From assembly GCA_022266195.1 (NCBI GenBank), contig WHVY01000001.1, forward strand, positions 18,042,001-18,106,000: DNA of 64,000 nt. Reading direction: 5' to 3'. Below, piece after piece: positions 50,031-62,570 of this stretch (its first letter is position 1; every line of letters starts with the position of its first letter). Below the pieces are notes generated by a model. The model saw only the letters and a list, made by a program, of their open reading frames with translations, did not search any database and had not been told where the DNA came from. The DNA comes from Tetranychus cinnabarinus. Taxonomy: Eukaryota > Arthropoda > Arachnida > Trombidiformes > Tetranychidae. The position numbers were made by a program, and so were the translations under genes.

Positions 50031-53000
50031 TTTCGCATTATTGTCCTCATCATTAAGTTTTTTCAACTTTACTCGTCCATTTTCCTCTATCATTATCGAT
50101 TAGAAATGCTCTTGTTAGTCGAGTTTATTTCGAGGATAAAAAATGATTATCATGCTTGTAATGATGAGTTTTATTGATGATGAGTTTTCGCCTTAACATG
50201 ATTCCTAATGTTTCGGGTCATTCAATCATCATCATCATTCACTATCATCATTTTGCCCTCTCTCTATCTATCTCTCTCATTCCTATTCATTAACACACAA
50301 AGCTTTTTTTGGTGTAAAATCAAGGACAATCAGCGGATGTTTCATTGATTATTTGATTCGTCTTTTTACTTTTACCAACACATTACTCTTGGTTATCATA
50401 AATTATTGTGGCTTTGCTTTTCTCTTTGATTATTATAAATAATAAGTTAAAGAGGCGAGCCTTTATCATCATCATTATCATGATGGCAGATCAACGGATG
50501 CGGGATCAAAAGTTAACTGTAACTCAACTTTATTTATATAATGTAATAATAAACATCTAGTTTATGGTCTGTTGTGTGAGTGTGAGCTAAAACGTTTTCA
50601 TGCTAACACTGTTGCCTATTACCGGCAACATCAACAAGAAACAAGGCTTGGCTTTTCATATTGATTTTATTACGTAAAAGCAAACATTTTGTGGTTCCTT
50701 TGCTGTTTTACACTTTGCGGTTTCTTCCTATCATTATTATTATTGTTATTATTTTTCATCATTCACCTTAATCTTGTAAAAACTATCATCTCGCGTTAAA
50801 CAACATTGGATCATTTCATCATGTTAATTGGATATCAAAATGTATTTTCACTGATAATATCAGTGGATATAAATGATTATGGATTCCAAGTTTAAAAGTA
50901 ACTTTCATTGCAAGTACAAAAGCAAAATAATTACCAAAAAGTTTAATACCAGACTGTTATAAATAAACCCAAAAAGAAGTGTTTAAACCTAAAAAATGAA
51001 CTTCTCAACGTTGGCGTTAAAGACTGAGAAAAGTTCTTTACAACTTTAGACAAAATCAATTTGTAAAAACTTGACGCTTTTAGTGTTTAAAAAAGGTTTT
51101 CACCGATGAAATGAACAAGACAAGTGCACAAATCGACGTGAAAATTTGATTGATTGTTGCAACCTCGACCATTAACAAGACTGTAAAGAATGCAAAGATT
51201 TTTAGCTTCATTTGCTGTCAATGTGTGAATATATTTTCAGTTTAATCTCAAGGAAAAACTTGGAATTGTATTTGCATCAATCATGAACTTGAATCCATTT
51301 GAGCGCATTTCTTGAAAAGCAAAAGAAGTTGAACAAAAATTCAAATTGCTGGTAATCAAGTTGCAATGGAAATCGCTTTTCTCTTTGCAACAAAAGTCAT
51401 GTTTATCATTATTTCCAGGCTAAACATTGAATGTATTTTTCATTCTCTTATTAAATGTTATTATCATAATGTTTAGTTTTTCAATCCATATCAAACATCA
51501 GAATAGACTATTAATAATCTCAACATTTTACCTGTCAACGTGTCTGGCAAAAAGTGGTTTCTGTCAAGTTGAAGAAGAAAATGTGAATTAATATAAGAAT
51601 ATATGTATAACACTATTAGGCGAATAAAAGAAAATAAATTTTTCTCTGAATTTCTTTTCTCCACTTTTGTCTATTTTACATCAAAAGTTGCCTTTTTCCT
51701 CCTTCACTTTACCATTGTATTTTACCATTAACTTTGATTATAATAATGATGAATTTGTCTTGACACTTTACTTGACATTAACAGTCTTTCAATGAAACAA
51801 AAACATTTAAATTTCATTTTAAATCAGTTTCCTAACGTTTTTTTTATTCCCTTTCATGAAATTCAGAGAAAACTTTCTTGAAATGGCAATTGAAATGGTT
51901 AATGAAGATGATTAATTTTGTTGTATTTTCCTCTTTATGTACTTCAATCATGTCAATCTTTTCACTCCGAGTTAGGGTAATAACGATTCTTGTTTAGCCA
52001 AGGTTCAACTTTACATTCAACTTGCACTCGACAAGTTTGAAGCATTCATTGAACAGTTTACAGCAGTTAAATTATTATCATGATGATACATTGTTGAACA
52101 TGTTTATTGGGTTTGACACGGAAAAAAACACAGGTAAAAGTTGTCATCAAGTTCAACATTACCAAGTCTGGTTTAATGGAAAGTGGATAAATGTTGTAAG
52201 AAGTTGCCAAAATGCTTGGTAAAGTTGAATGAAATCGCATTTATCAATTTACTTTCTCCTTGTTACCAGAATTTTGATCATTTTAGAAAGCGATAATCTC
52301 ATCAAAAATAACAGCCAAGCAAAAATGAAAACAAATAAAATGTTGAAAGTTGAAATCGTTTGATTCAATTTGCACAATCGTCTTATTGAAAGTTTGTAAA
52401 AACAAGAAAAGAAAATTGCTTTTTCGATTTAGAATTTCAAGTTTTTGGAAAACCAAGATATAAATTATATCCATCGATAGCATATTTATTATATTTAATA
52501 TCTATGGAAAGTTAGTTTCTAGAGAGAAAAATGCGTTCGAATAGCCTTCAACACATTCGTCAAACAATTTTCGTCAATATGTTTCGGTCGAACATAAGCT
52601 GAAGCCTGAGATGAGCGCTTCTTTCAAGTTTACTGCAGAGCAAGAACCAGCCATTGTAAAGCCGAGATCGTCCCTTGGCTTGATCAAGTTTCAGTCTGGA
52701 AGCTGCTCAAAATGTCGCATTCGTTTATGATAAATGCAAGTATGAAGTCGATTGGTTTATGAATAACATGTCGATGCTAAAGGTTTAGTTTGCTAGGTTA
52801 GGAATTATTCAAATGTACTCTTTGATAGTTTGATAGAAAGAAAAATTTCGTTTCGAACTGAGTTGCGAAAAGAAAATCAGTATAAATCTTGACCAAAGTG
52901 GGTACAAATCGAAATGTGAAGGTAAAGATAATGATTACTGAACTGGTAAACGACATTTTCAGACAATTTTCTCGAAATATTGTGATACAATGTGTCGATG

Positions 53001-56000
53001 AAATATGCTGAAAGATGAAACCCTTTCAATATATTTTTGCAATACTTAGGATAATCTCTTGAATTGATTGAATATAAATTTCATTGAAGAGAGAAGCAGA
53101 AAAAAACGATAAAGAAAAACATTGGATGCAATTTGAGAAATGAAGTGAATTACATGGAAGAAGGAAATAAAAGAGAATGTGAAGCAAGAAAAAAACTCAG
53201 GGAAACTCAGAAATTGTGATGAACTTTTTTCTTCTCATCTTTTTGTTTGCTATTTATTATTTGTGTGGAAGAAGGCGAAATAAACAAAAAGACGATAAAG
53301 GAAGAGATGAAGGCAGAAGAAGAAGGCAGGATAAAATATGAAGCAGAAAAAGTTGCAAAGGTAAGGAGGAAAACTGTCAAGAGATGAAGACGAAAAGACA
53401 CGGAAAATCGTTGGAAGGAAAAAAAAGTAGAAACAAAAGTATTAAAAGAAACTGATTCGAGTTCAATTTTTCTCTTCACTTTTTCATCTTTTCGACTCTC
53501 ATGAACGTCCTTTTTTTAAACATTATTTTCAACATTTTGCTTCTCTTTTGTTTTCAGTCTTTACTGAACTTTTTGCTGCTTCTTTTGCTTGCTTCACCAT
53601 GATTTGCTTTTATGGTTCAAAAGGCTTTTAGTGTTGCCTTTTTTTCACGTATTGATGAAGCTCAATTTGAAAGTTGCAAGGGATGAGGAAAAGGGATGAA
53701 GATGAGGAGAAATGATCATCCGAATGGAAAGGGATGATGAAACTGGTTGGAGGAAACAAAAGGAGACAAAACAACAAATTGAATGAATTCAATGAAGAAA
53801 TCTTTTTCTCTTTTCCAAACTTTCCAATCTTCATGAACATCATGATAATGATGAAGAAAGAAGAGGAAAAATGAGGCTCACAGGTTAATCCTCTTGTGTC
53901 TCCAAATGTTTACCTATTTACCCATCTAAACTGATCAATTGACCTGCAATCAGTTGAACCTTCAGTTAAAAGTGAAAAATGATAAACATTGACATTAATG
54001 TTCTGATAAAGTTTCATTCAACTTTTCGTCAAATTTTCATTTCTAAACTTGAGTCTAATTTCAATGTTTAATGAACTTCGATTGTTCAACTTTATGTCAA
54101 CTTTTTGAGTAAAAATTTGGTGATGCTTTTCATTGCAATTATGATTATTGCATGGTGATTGATCAAGTTAATGTCATGATGTTCAAGCTTCTCTGATAAT
54201 TGCAATTATTCAAATGATGAAAAGATTATGATGAATTGGGTAAAAGATGAATGGAGAAACAAGAGAAAATGAACTTTTCCATTTTGCAGATTATCATTTT
54301 AATTGTGATTTGTTGAAGATATTTTAATCGAGTTGATTTTGTTAGTGAACTTCGAAAGATTATTTCTGCTTCTTCTGCAAATCATAATTGATATTTTTAT
54401 TGATGGATAAAAATATTGAATTTGAATATCTATTTGTGTGTGTTTTGGAAATGCTCATAATTTAATCAAATTGTAATGCAATTTGAAAAAAGAATTGATT
54501 GATTGCTTTGATGATCAATCAATTGAATGGCTTTAGGATTGGGTTTGCTTGAAATACTTTTTACTTTTCTTTCCTTTTTTGCATCCATTTTGTGCTCATT
54601 TTTTTGCTGCTCTTGGTTTTAACCTCAACAAGTTGAGGTTCAGGGTTGTTCAACATTGAATAATTGACGGTATTTACATTGAACTTTTCAGTAAATCAAA
54701 TGTTATTAATGATGATGATTGAAGAAGATGCAATAAATGACTAAATTGAACACCAAATTGCAACCTAGTGTTCAAGATTAACCAAGTTTTGCCAGACGCC
54801 GCTCCTGAAACCCGCATCAATTGATGTTAATACGGTTTAATGATGGAGATGTAAAGATGTTCAATCTTTATCATATGAATGAGTTGATGAATGGAAAAAA
54901 GTGTCAAGTGTTGAAGTAGAATTGAAATGATTGTGAAAGAGTCATGGTGATGATTGGGATGATGAGCAAGATGGAGTAGATGAAGATGTAATTCTGATTA
55001 GAAATAAAAGGTTGAAAGGATTTGATTAGGAAATGAAGGCTAAACAAGTGAATTAAATGTTCAAGTGGCACTGAGAGTAAACTTGTAGAGATTATTAAAG
55101 CTCATCAGTTGTAGGCTCAAGGGTTGAGTCGGCTTGCTTTACCCGGTTGACTTGACTTGAGCTTGCAGGGAAGTTTAGTGGTTTAATGAATCCCTTTGAG
55201 CATTAATTTGGCTTTGGACAGTTGACTTGTAATTTGCATGAAATAATTTTTTTCATTCAACTTTTTTTCTCGAAACTGTTTTAATTAGATTTGGCATTTT
55301 TTTAGCTTTCAATTGTTGTTGCAAAAAGATCGATGCAAGTTGACCAAATTTGTAAAGATGATAACGCTTTAGGGTTTGAGCGAATCAGTCTTATAAACTC
55401 GAGATAATTTGCATTTGAATATGAAAGCAAATGAGAATAGTTGGTTTCAATCAGAGTATCTGTTTAATTCAATTATGGGTGGTAAAGGGTGAAATTTTGG
55501 CTGCGATTTTCACACCATTTTTTTTTTGTTCGAGGCACAATTGTTCAGTCTGATTAACAGTTTTATTTCGACTTTTTGCTCATTCTTTATGTTTTGATGA
55601 ATTTCATTTTGAGTTTGAAATTTATGCGACTTGCAATGTCAAGAGTTGTGTTGACATTGAAAGATGAAATGTCAAAATTGAATGAAATGAAATTATTCCG
55701 AGAATTTAATAAATTTCGTATTTCAAGGTTAATTCTGTATTTATTCATCCAACTCAATTGGTTGCGGTGAAAGAAATTCAGGAATAAAATCTGAGCTCAA
55801 GTATTTAATTCCAAGAATTTAACCGCAAATGATAAAAACTCATTTCTCACAAATCGATCAAAATTGAGTTTGCACAGCAACCCGCTAAATTTCAGGCCAG
55901 TTTGCAATAAAACATTTTATTGACTTAATCCTTTTCTTTGGCAAAGGTGATGAGAAAGATTTTCTTGATGATGAATGAACAAATGAGCTTAGAAAAGTTT

Positions 56001-57130
56001 TTAAAGAAAAGAATAAATTCACGATTTCTTTTTAATTTCAACACTTGATCGTAATAAAAATGCATCAACAATCAAACTTGTGATAAACTGCCTTGATTGT
56101 TTCAACAAGAAAATGGGAAAATATTTTCCTCTTTGAAGGTCTTCATGTTTGACTCCAAGTTTTTGTCTTGTTTTTCATGGTAAAAGCAAAGACTAGCCAA
56201 AGTGTATTCATGATGATAACAATACATTATTGTTATCCTTATCATTATGATTATGTTCAAGTCAAAATAGTATTTTGTCACTAAAGAGAAGGCAAAAAAT
56301 GGTATCGAACATGAAATATTGTTGAAATGAAAAGAGACTGGAAAAGAAAACAGTTATTTATCATCTTGAAATTATCTCTCAAGATGATGGAAGACAGAAA
56401 AGGAATAAAAATGGATTGTCTTTTTTTCTCTCTTCAGTAATTGCATTTACAGGATAACCACCAATAATAATTTTCATCATTCATCTATTCATATTGTAGT
56501 AATCGTTTGAAAAACAATAACTTTGGTTGGATTCACTTGGCATTTGGATTTACAATCTTTAAGCTCAACTTGATTTTTCGTTGCACCTTTTCTCATCTAA
56601 ATCATCATTAACATTATTTACTGCATCATTTCAATTTCAACTGAATCATGTTTACTAAAGTCATTTGTAAATTTACTTGTAATTCATTGAGAACACTTTT
56701 CCAACATTTCAGGCTCATGATTGTGTTATAATCTACTTTTATTATTACAAGCTTTTTACTTTTCCTTTGCTTGAGAAGTTGTTTGGTTTTTTTTCTGTGA
56801 TAATATTTAATACTTTAAATCATGTTATTATAATGAGAAATATTGTTTTATATTTTTCAAATCATTTCGAATGTAATGTCAACTTTAATTCAGTTGTAAT
56901 GATAAGTGATGAAGGTAATGCTTGATGACACATTAATCACTTGTAAATTTAAATGCATTTCATTTCAATTGATATCACATTTCATGTAATTTTTTGTCAT
57001 CTTGATCAACTGTTTAAATGATGTTGAAAAGCTTTTGATCTCGCCAATCGAGATCCCGTTTTTCATTCCCTTTTCCCTTCTCCTTTTAAACCGTTGACAT
57101 GACTTACTTGACACTTTAATTGTTTCCTTG
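50031..57130. other. Intergenic, no gene recognised
   Basis: AT-rich DNA with ATC/GAT microsatellites (about 50226-50250, 50467-50482) and polypurine runs (53100-53450). An island at about 52530-52790 is less AT-rich and coding-like in two frames; it is listed separately. Confidence 0.45.
52530..52793 (+). pseudogene. Possible decayed coding island (unrecognised)
   Basis: The + strand has a frame free of stops from about 52542 to 52721 (ends SGSCSKCRIRL). A second frame reads SLEAAQNVAFVYDKCKYEVDW into FMNNMSMLKV and stops near 52784. Both contain all codon classes and Cys/Trp residues, unlike the low-complexity frames around. No ATG opens the first, and the two frames overlap out of phase, as would follow from a frameshifted relic. 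I do not recognise a family. Confidence 0.2.
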
Positions 57131-57141
57131 TAAAGTCAATT

Positions 57142-57370
57142 GTTAGGCAAAGAAAGCTTTCTACTGGTAACTGCTCCAGCACGCCGTTCAAGTAGACAGA
57201 CTAGCAATGCTATCGTGCCTATGTGTTCATTTGAAATCATTGATGACATCACTGATAGCTATCTAGATATGGCTCAAAAAACACAAAAATCCATAAAAAC
57301 TCATTCGAATAAAAAGTTAGTGATGAAATTCATTAACACTCCGATTTTGTCGAGGACTCGTCTGACCTAG
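57142..57370 (+). CDS. Possible terminal exon (unrecognised)
   Basis: A 76-codon open stretch that follows a plausible acceptor (CAATTGTTAG ending at 57146) and stops TAG at 57368-57370. It has varied codons (PARRSSRQTSNAIVPMC, EIIDDITDSYLDMAQKTQ), a basic C-terminus, and less AT bias than its flanks. There is no ATG near its start, so it would be an internal or last exon of a + strand gene. No partner exon was found upstream. A weak ATTAAA follows the stop. No family is recognised. Confidence 0.3.
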
Positions 57371-59109
57371 TGTAACTTTTATTAAACAGTGCACTTTATT
57401 ATAGCTAACTTGTGCGATTTCTTTCGGTTATTACTCGGCCTGTAGATGGCTAGGTAGACTCGAGACTTTTGCATAGGAGTTTATCAGATACTTGTTTCAA
57501 AGTAAGTATATTTCAAAGTCGATGTCATTCAAGGTCATTTTTCGCAAATCACTTTCGATGTTAAGTAGCTCAAGCGCAGCATTCTTTTAATAACAAGAGT
57601 TTTCAATCCAACAACTTTCCAAAGTCTACTAAGAGTACAAGAATCAAGCTGAAACAGGAATTTTTTGAATAATAAAGTTATGAATAAAAACTCCAGAGGT
57701 TGAAGTATTTTAACCCAATATTTGACATTAATCCATCTTTTCAAGGTCAACACTTTACAAGTATAAAATTGCCTCAAAGGTTATCTCAATTATAACCATC
57801 ATCTCATTTGTTTCGGTTGCTTATATCATTTGATTGAGTTTAAAGAAAGCAAAAAATGAAAAAATAATTCGTTTTTTATTATATTCCAGTTATCGCATTT
57901 TCCTCTTTACTTGTAACAATAACAATAACAATAATAAAAATAATGATAAACATGTAAAAACCAAAAGAGGGAAGAAGATGAAGAAGCTCTGCAAAAGAAG
58001 AGAAAAGGTAAAAACTAAAAAACTGTTTGCTCAAGTCACATATGTTAAGAACTGTGTATAATTCATTTTTTAGGCAACAGTTTTCTTTGACACAAAACCT
58101 TCTCCATTTGATTTTGATGCAGATAAACTTTTTACTTTTTTTTGTTATTCTGCTTGCGATTCAACAAAGAAACCTTCAAAACTGCTCTCAACTACAATGG
58201 CAATGTTATTTTTACCCAAAAATTGTTCCATTCTTTTAAACTCTTCTCTCGTAGACTTTTTATTCATCTTCATCTTCATCCAATCTTCCCTTTTCTTCCT
58301 CTCAGACTCTACAATAATATTCATATAAGTGTTTCATGAATCATAAAATATCTCCTGTCTTGGTTGGAAGAAGCAAAAAAATGTTGCGATTAGCACAACA
58401 AAATCAAACAATGAATCATTCCTTGTTTCGCTATTCAGATGGAAATTGTTTATTCATTTTTTTCCTCTTTTCCCTCTTTGTTTCAAAATTGAAACTTCAA
58501 CCTAAAACTGTTTTAACTCGATTGCAACCAACATCTGATTGATGAAATTTGATGATCAATTATGCATAAGCTAATGTAAATTGTTATTGTATCAATTATT
58601 GCAGTTTTTGTTGCTTTTGTACTTTGCCTTTGCTCAAGCAAATAGTCACTTCACCAGCTTGTCCAAACTTGATAATCTTTTCAAATCTGCTTCTGTCTAT
58701 ACTGGCAATGATATTGTTTGTGAAATTTGATATAATAATATGTTTATCATTTCACCAATAATATATTAACATAATCTATTTGCTAAGCTTTTTTTCTTTC
58801 AATTTTTTCTTTAGTTTGTTTCATGCAAAATGATTGAAAATGTTCATTTTTCTTGCTTCAAAGTTGATGAAATAGTTGGCATTCAAATTGACTGAATTTC
58901 AATTTCATTATTACTGTCAAATTGAGCAAAATTGTTGCATCAAACTTTGAATCTCGACAATTGTGACCAGAATGTCAATGTGGGTAATTTGATTATTTAA
59001 TTCTTAATCAATTTTAGTTTGCATACTCATGTGACATGATTGGATTATTTTGCATTATTATTGTGATAAGAAATCAGTTAAAAATGAAAAAACTTTATCG
59101 ATTGTTACT
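57371..59109. other. Intergenic, no gene recognised
   Basis: AT-rich DNA with an AAC/AAT microsatellite at about 57913-57945. Open frames at 57834-58542 are Phe/Leu/Lys-rich and overlapping, with no domain. Confidence 0.45.
57913..57945. repeat. AAC/AAT microsatellite
   Basis: ACAATAACAATAACAATAAT passing into AATAATGATAA units. Confidence 0.75.
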
Positions 59110-59159
59110 GATAACGTCGATGACTAAAGTTTATTTAAACTTTAGTCATCGACGTTATC
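59110..59159. repeat. 50-bp perfect hairpin (inverted repeat)
   Basis: Arms of 24 bp (59110-59133 and 59136-59159) are exactly complementary and separated by only TT. The left arm starts GATAACGTCGATGACTAAAG. The arms are not simple sequence. It could extrude as a cruciform or fold as an RNA hairpin. It is too short and tightly looped for a usual animal microRNA precursor. A relic of a short inverted-repeat element is possible. Confidence 0.9.
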
Positions 59160-59313
59160 TTGATGAATGACAGCAAGAGGAGCGATTGCTTCGCCTGTTG
59201 TTAATGGATGCATTTCAATGAAATCAAAGTCAAAACTGATTGTAAAAGGGAATCTTACAATTTATCGAAAGCTCATTTGAATGAGACAAATTTTTTTCGA
59301 TGAAGCAAGGTGA

Positions 59314-59709
59314 GTCACGAAAAACTTTGGACTCCAAATAGTTTCAATAAATCTAACAGAATCATTTAGAGAGGCTAACAAAAAAAACTTAACCCCGAAC
59401 CACAGAACGATCAGTCTGTATCTTATCTCATTTGGAGTGACATATCACAGTATCATCGGTCCACAGTTATCAGAGTTTTTGCAACATATTGAAGATTTGA
59501 ACTCACATTGTCAGATATGCCTAATCGAAGATCCACTTTTCGTTTTGTTATCAAGATATCTAAACATCATAGGAACTTGTCATTTCATATTGAAACAAAG
59601 GTTCTATCTTTCCATGTCGTTTTCGGGTATTTTGCCTTTGATGTTTAGAGGTCATTTGAAGGTCAATCAAACAAATTCGATATATTTTGTTGAAAATGAT
59701 CAGTTTTAA
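59314..59709 (+). other. Coding-like open frame, 131 codons (unrecognised)
   Basis: Open from after TGA (59311-59313) to TAA (59707-59709) without an early ATG. Translation includes VTKNFGLQIVSINL, SFGVTYHSIIGPQLSEFL, HCQICLIEDPLF and LSRYLNIIGTCHFIL, which is protein-like rather than repeat-derived. In the same frame just upstream, ATGAGACAAATTTTTTTCG starts a short stretch (from 59281) ending AAG|GTGAGTC. The TGA could therefore lie in a GTGAGT donor, or be a true nonsense codon in a relic. The hydrophobic pattern could suit a membrane receptor, but no diagnostic motif is seen. Confidence 0.25.
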
Positions 59710-61706
59710 ACTCGAAAATCTCAAGACTACTCACCATGCAGATGAGCTCTATTAAAACTTGTGAAAGTTTCTTAAATATAAACTTGACATTTGATTATTT
59801 TTGCGACCTTTCTCGACTCGAGATTTCCTCGTGATAATCAAAGTTTGAAAAGTCTGATTTAATTCAAGTTGAATGTGAATCATTTTGAAAGCAGTTTGCC
59901 TCACAGTTGACCAGTGGGAAGGTGAAAAGAGCGAAAATGAAGCATTCCAATAGATGACAACTATTATCACCAGATTTTAATGAAAATTGATGTTGATTGT
60001 TGTAAACATTTTCATCCGATAATAATATATTGATCACAGCATGAACAATTCAATGTGGAAAAATATTTTTGCTCTTCTCTGCCTTTTCAGTTTTCAATGG
60101 TGTCATTTGAAATTCTGTGATCCATGGAATGAGTAAAGAGTATAAAGTATGGAGACAGAGAGGAAGAGGAGGATGAAAAGTGAAGATGAAAAATGGAAAA
60201 AAAGAAAAGTATGAATTTGTGAATTGATATGAAAACTTGAAAAGTTTCAAAAGTGTCTTCATCTTTTTTCACATGAATAGATCTTTGTTTATCTTTCTCT
60301 ACTTGGAAAGTTATCATTGAATTGATGAGCGAATAAAGAAGCAAGATGAAAGAATGATGATCACGGTGATGAGGATGATAATGATGATAAAAAAGATGAT
60401 GAACAAAGTGGGCAAGGAGTGAGTCAAAAATTAGGGAAAAGGAAAAAGATTTGGCAGGGAAAAGAGAAAAGGAAAAGTAAGTTATCAACTGAATAAGTGA
60501 ATGGAGATCGAAATTTAAACTTGTCAATTGAATAGTGAAATCTTACGTGAAGTGGTCCAGTGAGTTTAAAAATGACAAAATGTACTCATATTGACATTGA
60601 TGAGGTTCAAAATTGAGCAAAACTTCATGATTCATTTCAGAATTTCTTTTTTTCTGTGTCACAATTTATTTCCAAACTCATTTATCTTAGCAGTTTAACA
60701 TTTTTTACTTCGTCTTTTACTCTATTCTTTATAATCTAAATTCATGGGACGATTCTTGACTAGATTCTCTGTTCATCATTAAAGGGGAAAAATAAATTTA
60801 ATTATTGATTCAATTTTTGCTCTTTCAGTTCAATTGCATGATGCATCATTGCATTTCAAGAAACTTTGTCATTTGGAATTTAAAGTAGTCTGAAGATGGA
60901 AAAATTCATTTTTTTCGTGTTCTTTTTCCTGTTTAATTGTAATTATGATTTCCTCTGCAAATCTTTGGTAAACTTGAACATCATGTCAATCATTTTCGTC
61001 AGCAATGAGTAATGCTAATCTTACAATCACGGATTAATTGAAGGGAAAATAATATCACTGTTTGTGATCGACAAAATGTTTAGGTTTATTGTAAATTCGT
61101 GGTCAAGATTGCATTCATCTTTCAAATGTTTACTTCACCTGTTAGATTTCAATGATACAGGAAATTAATCTATTCATTTACCTGCTGTTATAATCCAGTA
61201 ATCAGTGAGTGAAGCAAATCGATTCATGAATTATCATGTGCCATCATATGTGATCATTTTATTGCAATATTATACCTTAGGATAATTTTGGATTCAAATT
61301 GTAAGCTTATGTTAACCATAAAAGATGTGATACTTTGCTAGTGTTCAGTACCTATTTAAAGTTAAGTATAAAGTATAAAGATAGTCCCAAATATAAAGAT
61401 ATCAAAAATTTTAAGGAATATACCGGCCTTTCTTAATATACCGGGCGTTTTTTCATTTTACTCTTATGTGTAGTCATAACGCATGAATTGTTGATGCTAT
61501 AGATTCGAACCATGAATTTCGTTTCGAACTTATTATTTAATTTCTAAGTTTGAATTCAGTTTTAACTTGCTTTCAATTTTGTACAAAACTCAGTTGCTAA
61601 TCTTTGTGATTTTTAATTTCGGTTTTAACTTTCCAAGTTGCTGTAGTTGTTAATTTTTGAAGTGTCATTCCATTTTCTGTTGTTCTTAATATATTGTGTA
61701 AAAGCA
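59710..61706. other. Intergenic, no gene recognised
   Basis: AT-rich sequence with a GAT/GAG-rich stretch at about 60358-60400. The 146-codon minus frame across it is His/Tyr/Phe/Ser-rich and repeat-derived. Confidence 0.45.
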
Positions 61707-62442
61707 ATGACTCCTTATTCTGTTAAACAGATGCAGCGATAGGCTTCCGGTCAACGTAATGAGTGGATTTGTTTGAAAGGTTTTTCTAAAAGAATTGAGG
61801 TTAAAATTTATAATCGTCCTGATGGTACCCATGATTCTAATGTTGAGATGTGATGATGAGATCCTCTTTCGTGTTAAGTTTGTAATCTTTTGGCGAATCA
61901 TTCCAAAAACATGCATACATGGAGCATTTAAAATGTTTCACCAAGTTTGGTTTTCATGACAAGCAATATCGAAATAATTTTGTCCTCGCAATTTTGTTTC
62001 CTGATTGGACCGTTGTCTTTCCCTGCAAGATGCCTGCTAAGGTCTATTGTTTTATGTTGTTGCCTGATGCTCTTGATGATATTGATTCCTTGACTTTAGC
62101 AATCATCAATGCGAATGCTTTAACCCATGATAATACTACTCGTGTTATTAGTATGATGGTCACAATGACACTAAACGTGTTACCATGTGTATTAGTAGAG
62201 TAAATCGGGAGAAATTTTCAGATGAGGATGGTGTCATTAAATACTTCGATCGATCAGCCATCATGTATGATCATATTGGTTTAGGTGTCTGTGCTAGATG
62301 CCATTCATTTGAACATAATCGTGATTGTCCATTTGAGTTTTTACCTGGTATGCGACTTTGTGCTAACTGTCCACCTACTGTTAACATTGATCATACAACC
62401 TATTCCCGTAAACGTCCTTCCCTTCATTATCATGTCTCTTGA
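61707..62442 (+). pseudogene. Broken gag-like zinc-knuckle ORF (retroelement relic)
   Basis: The protein-like sequence is spread over three frames. It opens with ATG at 61707 (MTPYSVKQMQR), is interrupted by TAG at 61740-61742, and continues NEWICLKGFSKRIEVKIYNR to stops at 61851-61859. A second frame (about 61849-61956) carries FRVKFVIFW. A third (about 61919-62160) carries YRNNFVLAILFPDWTVVFPC and LMLLPDALDD-like text. The last (about 62160-62442) has CARCHSFEHNRDC, a C-x2-C-x4-H-x3-C knuckle, then CANC and a histidine before TGA. Such Cys/His arrays are typical of gag or ORF1 nucleic-acid-binding proteins of retroelements. No reverse transcriptase follows. Assignment to a retroelement is inference; a decayed host zinc-knuckle gene is the alternative. 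Confidence 0.45.
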
Positions 62443-62560
62443 TTAGTCCTCGACATTGATTATGATTATGATTGGGTCATCGTTCCTCAGACTCCTTTGT
62501 TGTACTAATGAATTAATGAATTAATGTAATCTTAAGAAAAGGCGCCTCAACTTTTCTATT

Positions 62561-62570
62561 AATAAATAAA
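62561..62570 (+). terminator. AATAAATAAA poly(A)-type signal after the gag-like relic
   Basis: Double AATAAA about 120 bases past the last stop of the zinc-knuckle frame. It fits a former 3' end but is unremarkable in AT-rich DNA. Confidence 0.3.

Noticed and set aside
60087..60527. 146-codon minus-strand frame
   Set aside because: His/Tyr/Phe/Ser-rich over GAT and GAA tracts, no domain, overlapping other frames.
61500..61520. GGTTCGAATCT on the minus strand as a tRNA T-loop
   Set aside because: The T-stem does not pair and no acceptor, D or anticodon stems are present around it.
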